Part shown: piece after piece, positions 8,892 through 16,771 of the stretch
How the letters are laid out: every line of letters starts with the position of its first letter
How positions within the stretch are numbered: position 1 is the first letter of the stretch
Assembly: GCA_002309575.1 (NCBI GenBank)
Contig: DBXP01000012.1
Coordinates: 1 to 62,855 of the forward strand
Direction: 5' to 3'
DNA: 62,855 nucleotides
From: a bacterium UBP6_UBA1209
GTDB lineage: Bacteria > UBP6 > UBA1177
Notes under the pieces: model-generated
Database searches by the model: none
Told to the model about the DNA's origin: nothing
What the model saw: the letters and a program-made list of their open reading frames with translations, nothing else
Translations under genes and position numbers: made by a program

Positions 8892-9717
8892 TGATTGCCT
8901 CCTCTTTTACAAAAAATATCAAATAAATACCAATACTTAAAATACCAATATCCATAAATTGCCCGAGTGTCAGAAAGTTGAAGAGAAGCGGCTCTTCCCT
9001 TAAAAACTCGATCAGAAAGTTTGCGAAACCGTAGCCTGAAAGAACTGTCCCGGCAATAATGTTTTTTCTGACGCCGAGGTGATTCATCAGAACGACCGCG
9101 CCGTAAAGCAGGAGCATCGACGCGATGATGTAGAGCTGCGTCGGGTGTACGGGCATGGATTCGAGAAATCTGGATGCGCGCTGAAATTTTATGAAATGGG
9201 CTCTGGAAGCCGGGCTTCCTGCCGGGTAAGTTATCGAAAACAATGACGATTCAGTGGCGGGGCTCCCGAAGCAGCATCCCTTGAGAAAACAGTTTATCCT
9301 CGCGAGCGCTGCAAAGAGCGGGAAGGGGTAAAGGATCGCAAACGTCATCTTTCTTGCCTCCTTCACGACAAGGACGAGCAAAACCGAGAGGAAGAGCAGC
9401 CCGCCTGTGATCGAAAATCCCTTGAAGATCACATCGGTCAGCCGGATAAACGCGCTGAAGCTTGTGATCGATTTGAAAACTGTGCCGAGTCCCGAGAGAA
9501 AATTGAAGAGGTTGCCTGAAAGCACGATGATGAAAAGAGGTGCCAAGGCAGCCGCTATAAGAGCGTAAATAGCTGTTTTGACTAGAACTTTCCTGTTTTT
9601 CTTCAGGTCGAGATTCTTCTTTACAAGGCGGTACCAGATGAAAAGCCAAAGCAGAAACAGCGGCGGATTTACATATTTTGTAATGTCGATATAGCCTTTC
9701 GTCAGCCAGTTGAGCAT
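8878..9717 (-). CDS. Lgt-like membrane protein (prolipoprotein diacylglyceryl transferase family)
   Basis: The protein is 279 residues long with about seven membrane segments. ATG 9717 is chosen because GGAG lies six bases upstream and because a more distal start would add a basic, non-conserved leader. The signature stretch reads ARINCFLKGCCFGSPA, followed later by VHPTQLYI and FLIEFLREEP, the layout of the Lgt family. True Lgt usually has G-N-F-x-N at the first motif; the Cys-rich version here belongs to the divergent Lgt paralogues. It may modify lipoproteins, which are abundant in this genome, or another lipid substrate. Transcription is divergent from tpiA. Confidence 0.65.
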   Translation of the reverse strand: MLNWLTKGYIDITKYVNPPLFLLWLFIWYRLVKKNLDLKKNRKVLVKTAIYALIAAALAPLFIIVLSGNLFNFLSGLGTVFKSITSFSAFIRLTDVIFKGFSITGGLLFLSVLLVLVVKEARKMTFAILYPFPLFAALARINCFLKGCCFGSPATESSLFSITYPAGSPASRAHFIKFQRASRFLESMPVHPTQLYIIASMLLLYGAVVLMNHLGVRKNIIAGTVLSGYGFANFLIEFLREEPLLFNFLTLGQFMDIGILSIGIYLIFFVKEEAIIEGK

Positions 9718-9926
9718 CAGTATCTCCAAGTAAAAACATACAATTTTACTTAAAAGCCGAGTTAGAGCAAGTCTGGATCTCAATTCTTGCCGCCGGATCT
9801 CTATTTGCGTTTTTGTTGATTTAAAAGCTTTAAACCTTAATATATCCGCTCGAAGGTTAGCCGGCTTCGATTTTCAGTTCTTTCGGAGGTCGGCTTTGCT
9901 TTGAGGCTGAACTTTGGGGAGGAGAT
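9718..9926. promoter_or_regulatory. Divergent promoter region between the lgt-like operon and tpiA
   Basis: This AT-rich intergenic region must serve both directions. Towards tpiA a sigma70-like pair is visible: TTGATT at 9816-9821 and TAATAT at 9838-9843, spaced 16 bp. That would leave a leader of about 75 nt containing an AGCCG/CGGCT inverted repeat and ending in a strong GGGGAGGAG ribosome binding site. I could not pick a convincing promoter for the minus strand. Confidence 0.35.
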
Positions 9927-10664
9927 ATGAGAAGAGAGATTATTGCCGGCAACTGGAAAATGAACAACCTTACTTCTGAGGTCGAAACTTTCTTTAAGGA
10001 TTTCGGAGCTTTATCTGCAGATACAAAACGGCAGGTGATCGTAGCGCCCGCCTATCCGTATCTTAAAACGGCAGGCGAACTTGCCAGGGAGTGCGGCATC
10101 GAGCTTGCGGCTCAGGATCTCTATCCGCAGCCAGAAGGGGCCTTTACCGGCATGATCGGCAGCAAAATGCTGAAGGATCTCGGCGTTTCGGCGGTTATCA
10201 TCGGTCACAGCGAGAGACGTCACATCCTCCATGAACCGCTCGATCTTATCCGTGAAAAGGTCCGTTTCGCGCAGGAAGAGGGTTTTCATCTGATTTTTTG
10301 TGTCGGGGAGACTCTTGAGGAGCGTCAGAGCGGAGAGATGCTGAATGTCCTCACGACGCAGATCACTTCGGCCTTCGACAACAACCTGACGGCGGCTCCG
10401 GAGATGGTGACGATCGCATACGAGCCTGTCTGGGCTATCGGTACGGGCGTTGTTGCGACACCGGAACAGGCGGAGGAGATGCACAGCTTCATCCGCAAGC
10501 TGATAACTGAAAAATACGGCTACGGAGATTCGAGAATCCTCTATGGCGGCAGCGTTAAGCCCAACAATATCAACGGCTTGATCTCGCTTGAGGATATCGA
10601 CGGAGCTCTGGTCGGAGGTGCAAGCCTCAAGGCGGAATCCTTCCGTGCCCTTGTAAATGCCTGA
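9927..10664 (+). CDS. tpiA: Triosephosphate isomerase
   Basis: This 245-residue cytoplasmic TIM-barrel enzyme interconverts dihydroxyacetone phosphate and glyceraldehyde 3-phosphate. All catalytic motifs are present: NWKMN with the substrate-binding Lys near the start, the His in IIGHSERR, and the catalytic Glu in AYEPVWAIGTG. The phosphate-binding end is LYGGSVKPNN...LVGGASL. The length matches the family. A GGGGAGGAG ribosome binding site precedes ATG 9927. It heads a lower-glycolysis cluster with gap and pgk. Confidence 0.97.
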   Translation: MRREIIAGNWKMNNLTSEVETFFKDFGALSADTKRQVIVAPAYPYLKTAGELARECGIELAAQDLYPQPEGAFTGMIGSKMLKDLGVSAVIIGHSERRHILHEPLDLIREKVRFAQEEGFHLIFCVGETLEERQSGEMLNVLTTQITSAFDNNLTAAPEMVTIAYEPVWAIGTGVVATPEQAEEMHSFIRKLITEKYGYGDSRILYGGSVKPNNINGLISLEDIDGALVGGASLKAESFRALVNA

Positions 10665-10680
10665 TTTGGAAGGAGTCAAA

Positions 10681-11712
10681 ATGATAGGAAGGGTAAAAAT
10701 CAGCAACCTCAACCCGGGAGAGATAATCATTCCCGATTCCAGGCTCTTTCTGCTCGTGAGGCGCTCCGCGGTCCGCAGCAGCAAGACCGGGCAGCGCTAC
10801 ATCGACCTTGATCTTTTTGACGGCGAGACATCGGTCAACGGCAAGATCTGGGATGTCGACGACGATAACGAGACGGCTGCACAGTCCGGAAACATAATTC
10901 ACGTTTTAAACGGAAAGGTCACGCTTTACCAGTCGCTCAAGCAGATCTCGATCAACGATATCGAGGCGCTTCCGTTTGATAAGATCGACGAGCTCTGCCC
11001 CGATATCCTGCCGGAATCGTTTTACAAAACAGAGCAGCTCCGGCAGTATTGGGACGACATTGTCGAACAGCTGGAACCCAAGCACCGCCTGCTTATCGAC
11101 AAATTCATGGCGGACGAAAAAATGTGGTCGCTCTTCACGACGATCCCCGGCGGAAGGAGTATGCACCATGCCTGCCGTCACGGGCTCTGGGAGCACTCGA
11201 TCTCCGTTGCGGAGACCGCTATGGCGATCTCGCAGCTCTTCGCCGAAAAGTACGAAGTGAATGTCTCGCTTACGGTCACGGCTGCGCTCCTGCATGATGT
11301 CGGCAAGCTTTTCGAGTTCCAGATCAACCGCTCGACCTCGATGGTCGAACGCTACACCGACCGCGGCCGGCTGCTCGGTCACATCTACATGGGGGCTTCA
11401 TGGATCGAAAAGTTCGTCGCGGGCTGTTATCCGGACGACGAGGATCTGAAGATCGACCTGATCCATATCCTGCTGAGTCACCACGGCGAATACGAATTCG
11501 GCTCACCGAAGCTTCCGTCGACGATCGAGGCGCTTATCGTTTCGACCTGCGACAAGCTCGATGCAGACTGCGATGCGATCCGCTCGGAACTGGTCAGCGG
11601 GCAGCCTGACGGCAACTGGACGAAGAAGGTCTTCATGCTTGACCGGGAGTTCTTCAAACGCAGAACGGATGCAGACGAGGGGGCACCTCAGCCTGATGAT
11701 GACCACAACTAA
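10681..11712 (+). CDS. YhaM-like 3'-5' exoribonuclease (OB fold + HD domain)
   Basis: This 343-residue protein combines an N-terminal OB-fold (residues about 10-90, with YIDLDLFDGETSVNGKIWDV) and a C-terminal HD phosphohydrolase domain. Metal-binding motifs are HGLWEHSISV and AALLHDVGKLFE, and a further HH appears in ILLSHHGEYEFG. This is the architecture of YhaM/CBF1-type 3'-5' exoribonucleases, which trim RNA and single-stranded DNA. ATG 10681 is chosen because AAGGAG sits six bases upstream; an earlier ATG at 10657 overlaps tpiA. Its place between tpiA and gap suggests co-transcription with glycolytic enzymes. Other HD nucleases or phosphodiesterases are less likely given the OB domain. 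Confidence 0.8.
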   Translation: MIGRVKISNLNPGEIIIPDSRLFLLVRRSAVRSSKTGQRYIDLDLFDGETSVNGKIWDVDDDNETAAQSGNIIHVLNGKVTLYQSLKQISINDIEALPFDKIDELCPDILPESFYKTEQLRQYWDDIVEQLEPKHRLLIDKFMADEKMWSLFTTIPGGRSMHHACRHGLWEHSISVAETAMAISQLFAEKYEVNVSLTVTAALLHDVGKLFEFQINRSTSMVERYTDRGRLLGHIYMGASWIEKFVAGCYPDDEDLKIDLIHILLSHHGEYEFGSPKLPSTIEALIVSTCDKLDADCDAIRSELVSGQPDGNWTKKVFMLDREFFKRRTDADEGAPQPDDDHN

Positions 11713-11734
11713 CTGACAATATAGGAGAAAAATC

Positions 11735-12736
11735 ATGACAAAAATTCGTGTTGCAATCAACGGTTTCGGTAGAATCGGCAGAGCAGTTTTCAGGATCGCG
11801 GAAGACGATCCGCAGGTCGAGATCGTGGCTATCAACGACCTCACCGATCCCAAGACCCTGGCTCATCTTCTTAAGTACGACTCGGTCCACGGGATATGGT
11901 CCCACAACGTAAGTTCCGGCGAGGATTCGATCTATGTCGACGACCGCGAGATCCACATTTTCGCCGAGAAAAACCCTGAGGATCTTCCGTGGCGCGACCA
12001 GAAGATCGACGTCGTTCTCGAGTGCACAGGCAAATTCACGGCCCGCGAGAAGGCTAACCTTCACATCGAGGCTGGTGCCAGCAAAGTCCTCATCTCCGCT
12101 CCGGCAAAGGGCGAGGATATGACGATCGTGCTCGGCGTAAACGATTACCTCTACGACAAGAACAAACACCACATCATTTCGAACGCAAGCTGCACGACAA
12201 ACTGCTATGCGCCGATCACATATGTTCTTCACAAGCATTTCGGCATCAAATACGGCTTTATGACGACGATCCACTCGTACACGAACGACCAGAGGATCCT
12301 CGACCTTCCGCACAAGGATCTGAGACGTGCCAGAGCCGGTGCTGTCAGCATGATCCCGACCACGACGGGCGCAGCGAAGGCTATCGGACTCGTTATCCCC
12401 GAGCTCAAAGGCAAGCTTGACGGTATTTCGATACGCGTCCCCACGCCGAATGTAAGTGTTGTCGACGCTACCTACATGATCGAGACAGAGACAACGGCTG
12501 CCGAGATCAACGCGAAGATGAAGGAGTATGCCGAAGGACCGCTCAAGGGTATCCTCAGATACTGCGACGAGCCGCTTGTTTCCCACGATTTCAACGGCGA
12601 TCCGCACTCCTCGATCCTCGATGCGCAGAACACCGCGGTCATGCAGGGCAACATGGTCAAACTGCTCAGCTGGTATGACAACGAATGGGGCTACAGCAAC
12701 AGGATGTTCGATGTTTTAAAGAAACTTTTTGAATAG
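11735..12736 (+). CDS. gap: Glyceraldehyde-3-phosphate dehydrogenase, type I
   Basis: This 333-residue enzyme oxidises and phosphorylates glyceraldehyde 3-phosphate with NAD. The N-terminal dinucleotide fold begins VAINGFGRIGRAVFRI. The active-site Cys is in SNASCTTNC, and the partner His lies in the downstream domain (HSYTNDQ). The C-terminal WYDNEWGYSNRM motif is intact. Length and motifs are typical of the bacterial tetrameric enzyme. It follows the exoribonuclease gene by 22 bases with AGGAG before ATG and is followed by pgk after 11 bases, so the two glycolytic steps are co-expressed. Confidence 0.97.
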   Translation: MTKIRVAINGFGRIGRAVFRIAEDDPQVEIVAINDLTDPKTLAHLLKYDSVHGIWSHNVSSGEDSIYVDDREIHIFAEKNPEDLPWRDQKIDVVLECTGKFTAREKANLHIEAGASKVLISAPAKGEDMTIVLGVNDYLYDKNKHHIISNASCTTNCYAPITYVLHKHFGIKYGFMTTIHSYTNDQRILDLPHKDLRRARAGAVSMIPTTTGAAKAIGLVIPELKGKLDGISIRVPTPNVSVVDATYMIETETTAAEINAKMKEYAEGPLKGILRYCDEPLVSHDFNGDPHSSILDAQNTAVMQGNMVKLLSWYDNEWGYSNRMFDVLKKLFE

Positions 12737-12747
12737 CCGGAGGGGTT

Positions 12748-13950
12748 ATGAGCTTCCTGGAAACTCTGAATGTCAGGTGCATCAACGAGCTGGCGCTGAG
12801 GGAAAAACGCGTTTTTTTAAGGACCGATTTCAACTTCCCGACCGATCTGCAGGGCAAAGTTCTCGATATGGACCGGCTGGACCGCTGCGTCCCGACAATC
12901 AGGTACGCGATCGACCACAACGCCAGGCTGATCATCGCGTCGCACTTCGGCAGACCGTCCGGCGCGAAGGATGTCGAGTACACGCTTGAACCCTTTGCCG
13001 CAAAGCTTGCCGAGCTTCTTGATATGGATATCTACTTTTTTGAAGACTGCTACGGAATGGGTGCGCTCCAGATGGTCAAGGATCTTAAGCCCGGCCAGAT
13101 CCTGGTCCTCGAAAATCTTCGCTTCAACGAAGACGAGAAGAAGAATTCGACCGCCTTTGCCCGCGAGCTGGCCAAGATGTGCGATGTCTACATCAACGAT
13201 GCATTCGGAGTTTCCCACCGCAGGGACGCATCGATCGTTTCACTTCCGAAATTCGTCGATACACGCGGTGCAGGGCTCAGCTTCAAGGATGAGGTCGAGC
13301 AGCTTGCAGGGCTTGTCAGCCTCCAGCGCGGCGACGGTTTTTATGCTGTTATCGGCGGGACCAGAGCCGAGGAGAAGATCGGCATAATCAGACCTCTCCT
13401 TGAGATCGCGGACAAGATCCTGCTCGGCGGAGCGATCGCAAACCTTTTCCTGGCGGCTAAGGGTTATGCGCTCGGCGGTCAGAACTTTGACAAGGAGAAG
13501 CTCTTGCTGGCTGAAAACATCCTGAAGAGCGCCAAGGCACGGAACGTCGAGATCGTCTTGCCTGCAGACTGTGTCACTGCGGAGAGCGTAAATTCGACCG
13601 AGACGGTTGTCTGCGATACCGACAAAGTACGCGAGGGAATGCGTATCCTCGACATCGGTCCGAAGAGCCTGAAACTGTTCGAGTCCGAACTTAAGGACTG
13701 CAAAACCCTCTTCTGGAGCGGATCGATGGGGCTTTATGAGCTTGAACGCTTCGCTCAGGGCAGCGCCGGTCTTGCCCGCCTGGTCGCGGCGTCCGGATTC
13801 CGCAAGATCGCCGGCGGCGGCGACACGGCGTTTGTAATCAAAAAAGCAGGTCTTGCCGAGAGCTTTGACATGATTTCGACAGGCGGGAGCGCCGCTCTTG
13901 AATTTTTGAAAAACGGCGGGATGCTTCCGGGTATTGAGGCTTTGAAATAA
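12748..13950 (+). CDS. pgk: Phosphoglycerate kinase
   Basis: This 400-residue enzyme transfers the acyl phosphate of 1,3-bisphosphoglycerate to ADP. Recognisable motifs are RTDFNFPTD near the N-terminus (usually RVDFNVP), SHFGRPSG, LENLRFNEDEKKN, YINDAFGVSHR, and the C-terminal nucleotide site GSMGLYELERFAQGS and AGGGDT. The substitution of RTDFNFP for the usual RVDFNVP is conservative. A ribosome binding site CCGGAGG lies before ATG 12748. It is the last glycolytic gene of the cluster. Confidence 0.96.
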   Translation: MSFLETLNVRCINELALREKRVFLRTDFNFPTDLQGKVLDMDRLDRCVPTIRYAIDHNARLIIASHFGRPSGAKDVEYTLEPFAAKLAELLDMDIYFFEDCYGMGALQMVKDLKPGQILVLENLRFNEDEKKNSTAFARELAKMCDVYINDAFGVSHRRDASIVSLPKFVDTRGAGLSFKDEVEQLAGLVSLQRGDGFYAVIGGTRAEEKIGIIRPLLEIADKILLGGAIANLFLAAKGYALGGQNFDKEKLLLAENILKSAKARNVEIVLPADCVTAESVNSTETVVCDTDKVREGMRILDIGPKSLKLFESELKDCKTLFWSGSMGLYELERFAQGSAGLARLVAASGFRKIAGGGDTAFVIKKAGLAESFDMISTGGSAALEFLKNGGMLPGIEALK

Positions 13951-13962
13951 CAGGTGGTTTAA

Positions 13963-14304
13963 ATGGGAGAAAAACTGTCGCTGAGGCCTTCCCGGCGTGA
14001 AAGGAAGGTCCACAACACGCTGAATCTGAACTCGGATCTGAGCAATTCGGGCTTGAGAACCCAGCCTAAGGATTCGAGCGCTCCGAAGACCGACCCCGTG
14101 CGCAACAGCCGTTCGCAGATGCGGGCAAAGCTTTCGATCAGCGACCTCAGCACCGATATCAGGCTTCTTGAGGAGTCGTCGAGACAGGAGTACAGGCGCT
14201 TTATCATTCTGATGGTCCCTGTATTTTTGTGTGCGGTATTCGCTTTTTTCATCAACAGCGGGTTTTACAACGAGCTTTTGGTGTGGCTGATTAAATTTTT
14301 TTAG
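13963..14304 (+). CDS. Hypothetical C-terminally anchored membrane protein
   Basis: This 113-residue protein has a polar, basic N-terminal two thirds, rich in Ser, Arg and Asn (for example SLRPSRRERKVHNTLNLNSD). A single membrane segment follows near the C-terminus (IILMVPVFLCAVFAFFI), then a short tail. No family is recognised. The topology suggests a tail-anchored protein with its soluble part in the cytoplasm. It lies 12 bases after pgk with AGGTGG before the ATG, so it is in the same transcription unit. Confidence 0.6.
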   Translation: MGEKLSLRPSRRERKVHNTLNLNSDLSNSGLRTQPKDSSAPKTDPVRNSRSQMRAKLSISDLSTDIRLLEESSRQEYRRFIILMVPVFLCAVFAFFINSGFYNELLVWLIKFF

Positions 14305-14346
14305 GACTTCTTTAAACAACATCTAATTTGTCAGACGGAGATAGAA

Positions 14347-16035
14347 ATGGCAAAAATCGTAGAGTGTGTTCCCAATTTTTCGGAGGGCAGAGACCTCGGC
14401 GTAATCAATAAAATCACGGCTGAAATCGAAAAAATCAAGGGCGTAAAGCTGCTTGACGTAGATCCAGGCTACGACACGAACAGAACCGTCGTGACCTTTG
14501 TCGGCGAGCCTGAGGCGGTCAAAGAGGCTGCGTTCGCCGCGGTCAAAAAGAGCCACGAACTGATTGACATGCGCAATCACAAAGGGGCGCATCCGAGATT
14601 CGGCGCCTGTGATGTCTGTCCGGTGATCCCGGTAAGCGGCGTGACGATGGACGAGTGTGTCGAGATCGCCCGCGATCTCGGCAGGAGACTTGGCGAGGAA
14701 CTCGACTATCCGATCTATTTTTATGAGTATGCGGCGACATCTCCCGAGCGCAAAAACCTTGCGAATGTCCGCTCCGGCGAATACGAGGGACTTGAAGCGA
14801 AACTTAAGGATCCGAACTGGAAGCCCGATTTCGGTCCGGCAGAGTTCCGTCCGACCAAGGGTGCGACAGCCGTTTCGGCAAGGGATTTCCTCATTGCCTA
14901 CAACATAAATCTGAACACCTCAAACGCGAAAAAGGCCAACGCGATCGCACTCAGACTGCGCGAACAGGGTTATCCCAAAAAGGATGAAGCGGGCAATCCT
15001 GTCCTTGATGAAAACGGAAAAAAGATAATGATCCCCGGACTTTTCAAGAACTGCAAGGCGATCGGCTGGTACGTAGACGACTACAAGCGCGCTCAGATTT
15101 CGATCAACCTGACGAATTACCATGTGACCAACATGTTCCACGTTTTCGACGCGGCGACAAAACTCGCGGCAGAGAAGGGGCTTCGCGTTACGGGCAGTGA
15201 GATCGTCGGAGTCCTGCCGAAGGAGGCTCTCCTGCAGGCCGGTGTCCATTATCTTGAAGCTCAGGGCAGCTGCGCGGGGCAGAGCGAGAGCGAACTTATC
15301 CGCATCGCTGAGCAGTCTCTCGGACTGAGCGATATCGTTCCCTTCAAGCCAAGCGAAAAAATCATCGACTTTATGGTAAGCGACGAGAAGCTTATGACAG
15401 ATTCGACAGTTTCGGATTTTGTCGATCTTCTGGCGAGCGACGCTCCGGCACCGGGCGGCGGTTCGGTTGCTGCTCTCTGCGGAACGCTTGCGGCATCTCT
15501 CGGAAGTATGGTCGCGAACCTGACCTTCAACAAAAAGGGATACAAAGAGCACAACGAGACAATGAACCGTGTCGCGAAGGAGATGCAGCTCAAAAAGACC
15601 GAGCTTCTTCACCTTATCAACGAGGATACCAACGCCTTCAACATCATGATGGCGGCTATGAAGGCCCAGAATGCAGCCCGCAAAGGCGGAAACGAAGCCG
15701 AAACGGCAGAGGCTGACAAAAAGATGTACGAGGCGAACAAATACGCGATCTCTGTTCCGATGCACATTCTCGAAACAAGTTTCTCACTTCTTCCGAACCT
15801 CAAAACCGTCGCCGAGTACGGCAATGTCAACGCGGCGAGCGATGCAGGAGTGGGCGCGCTGTTAGTCCAGTCTGCGGTCAAGGCAGCGGCTCTGAACGTG
15901 AAGATCAATCTCAAGAACTTTGAAAAGAGTGATCCGTTCTATGCCGATACAAGGAAAAATATGGACGATATCCTCGCGAAGACAGATCCTGCCGCCGAGG
16001 AGATCATCGCGATAGTCGAGGGCAAAATCGCCTGA
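14347..16035 (+). CDS. ftcD: Bifunctional glutamate formimidoyltransferase / formimidotetrahydrofolate cyclodeaminase
   Basis: This 562-residue protein carries both activities. Residues 1 to about 330 form the transferase, with VECVPNFSEGRD, HKGAHPRFGACDVCPVIPV and AYNINLNT. From about 340 on is the all-helical cyclodeaminase, with FVDLLASDAPAPGGGSVAAL and later NAASDAGVGALL. Together they move the formimino group of formiminoglutamate, a histidine breakdown product, to tetrahydrofolate and convert it to methenyl-tetrahydrofolate with release of ammonia. The fused form resembles the vertebrate enzyme; many bacteria keep two genes. No hut genes are near. queE follows after a single base. Confidence 0.93.
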   Translation: MAKIVECVPNFSEGRDLGVINKITAEIEKIKGVKLLDVDPGYDTNRTVVTFVGEPEAVKEAAFAAVKKSHELIDMRNHKGAHPRFGACDVCPVIPVSGVTMDECVEIARDLGRRLGEELDYPIYFYEYAATSPERKNLANVRSGEYEGLEAKLKDPNWKPDFGPAEFRPTKGATAVSARDFLIAYNINLNTSNAKKANAIALRLREQGYPKKDEAGNPVLDENGKKIMIPGLFKNCKAIGWYVDDYKRAQISINLTNYHVTNMFHVFDAATKLAAEKGLRVTGSEIVGVLPKEALLQAGVHYLEAQGSCAGQSESELIRIAEQSLGLSDIVPFKPSEKIIDFMVSDEKLMTDSTVSDFVDLLASDAPAPGGGSVAALCGTLAASLGSMVANLTFNKKGYKEHNETMNRVAKEMQLKKTELLHLINEDTNAFNIMMAAMKAQNAARKGGNEAETAEADKKMYEANKYAISVPMHILETSFSLLPNLKTVAEYGNVNAASDAGVGALLVQSAVKAAALNVKINLKNFEKSDPFYADTRKNMDDILAKTDPAAEEIIAIVEGKIA

Positions 16036-16036
16036 G

Positions 16037-16681
16037 ATGAGGCTTGTTTCGATATTTAATTCACTTCAGGGCGAGGGCCGGTTCCAGGGATATCCGTCGG
16101 CCTTTGTCAGGCTTTACGGCTGCAATCTCAGATGCCGCTACTGCGATACGCATAATTCGCTTGTCGGCGGAAATTACTTTGAAAAATCACCATCGGAAAT
16201 CGCCGGAGATATAAACTCGAACGCTATTTACGACCTTTGTGTCACGGGCGGGGAGCCGCTTTGCCAGAGAGAGGAGCTCTCGGAGCTGCTAAGGCTCCTG
16301 AAGGGTAAACGGATCGATATCGAAACCAACGGAAGTATGGATGTTTCACCTGTTTTTGAGGACTTCCGTGCGTACAACACCTCGTCGGAGATTTATTTTT
16401 CGATAGACTGGAAGTGCCCCGGTTCAGGGAATCCTGTTTTTGATCCTAAAAATATCGGTTTTCTCAAAAAAAGCGGGGCAGGATGGCTCAAATTCGTTGT
16501 TTCAGATGAGGCGGATCTGCGTTTTGCCGAGGAGAAGCTGCCGCTGCTTGAAGGCGTTGAAACCTTTATCAGTCCGGTCTTCGGTGAAGGAAAAAGTTTT
16601 AAAGGCGCGGCCGATTTTGTCGGAAACCACAAAAATGTCAGACTTCAGCTCCAGCTGCATAAAATCCTCGGCATCGAATAG
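16037..16681 (+). CDS. queE: 7-carboxy-7-deazaguanine synthase (radical SAM)
   Basis: This 214-residue radical-SAM enzyme makes 7-carboxy-7-deazaguanine in the queuosine/preQ0 pathway. The N-terminus has SLQGEGRFQGYPSAFVRLYG, followed by the cluster-binding motif CNLRCRYCDT (C-x3-C-x2-C). VTGGEPL follows at the expected distance for SAM binding. The short length is typical for the QueE group. ATG 16037 lies next to the ftcD stop, so translation is coupled. The next enzyme of the pathway, QueC, is encoded at 29711-30382. Confidence 0.93.
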   Translation: MRLVSIFNSLQGEGRFQGYPSAFVRLYGCNLRCRYCDTHNSLVGGNYFEKSPSEIAGDINSNAIYDLCVTGGEPLCQREELSELLRLLKGKRIDIETNGSMDVSPVFEDFRAYNTSSEIYFSIDWKCPGSGNPVFDPKNIGFLKKSGAGWLKFVVSDEADLRFAEEKLPLLEGVETFISPVFGEGKSFKGAADFVGNHKNVRLQLQLHKILGIE

Positions 16682-16771
16682 CAAAAAACGTCCTTCTGCT
16701 GGCAAATTTTAAACTAGAAAAACGATAGAAAAAGTGGTATATGTTTCCGTCCTTTTTTTAAGAGGTTTTTT

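Noticed and set aside
9847..9926. Riboswitch in the tpiA leader
   Set aside because: Only one five-base stem (AGCCG/CGGCT) is visible and no known aptamer pattern fits.
11654..12607. Minus-strand frame of 317 codons over gap
   Set aside because: Antisense shadow of gap; no family features.
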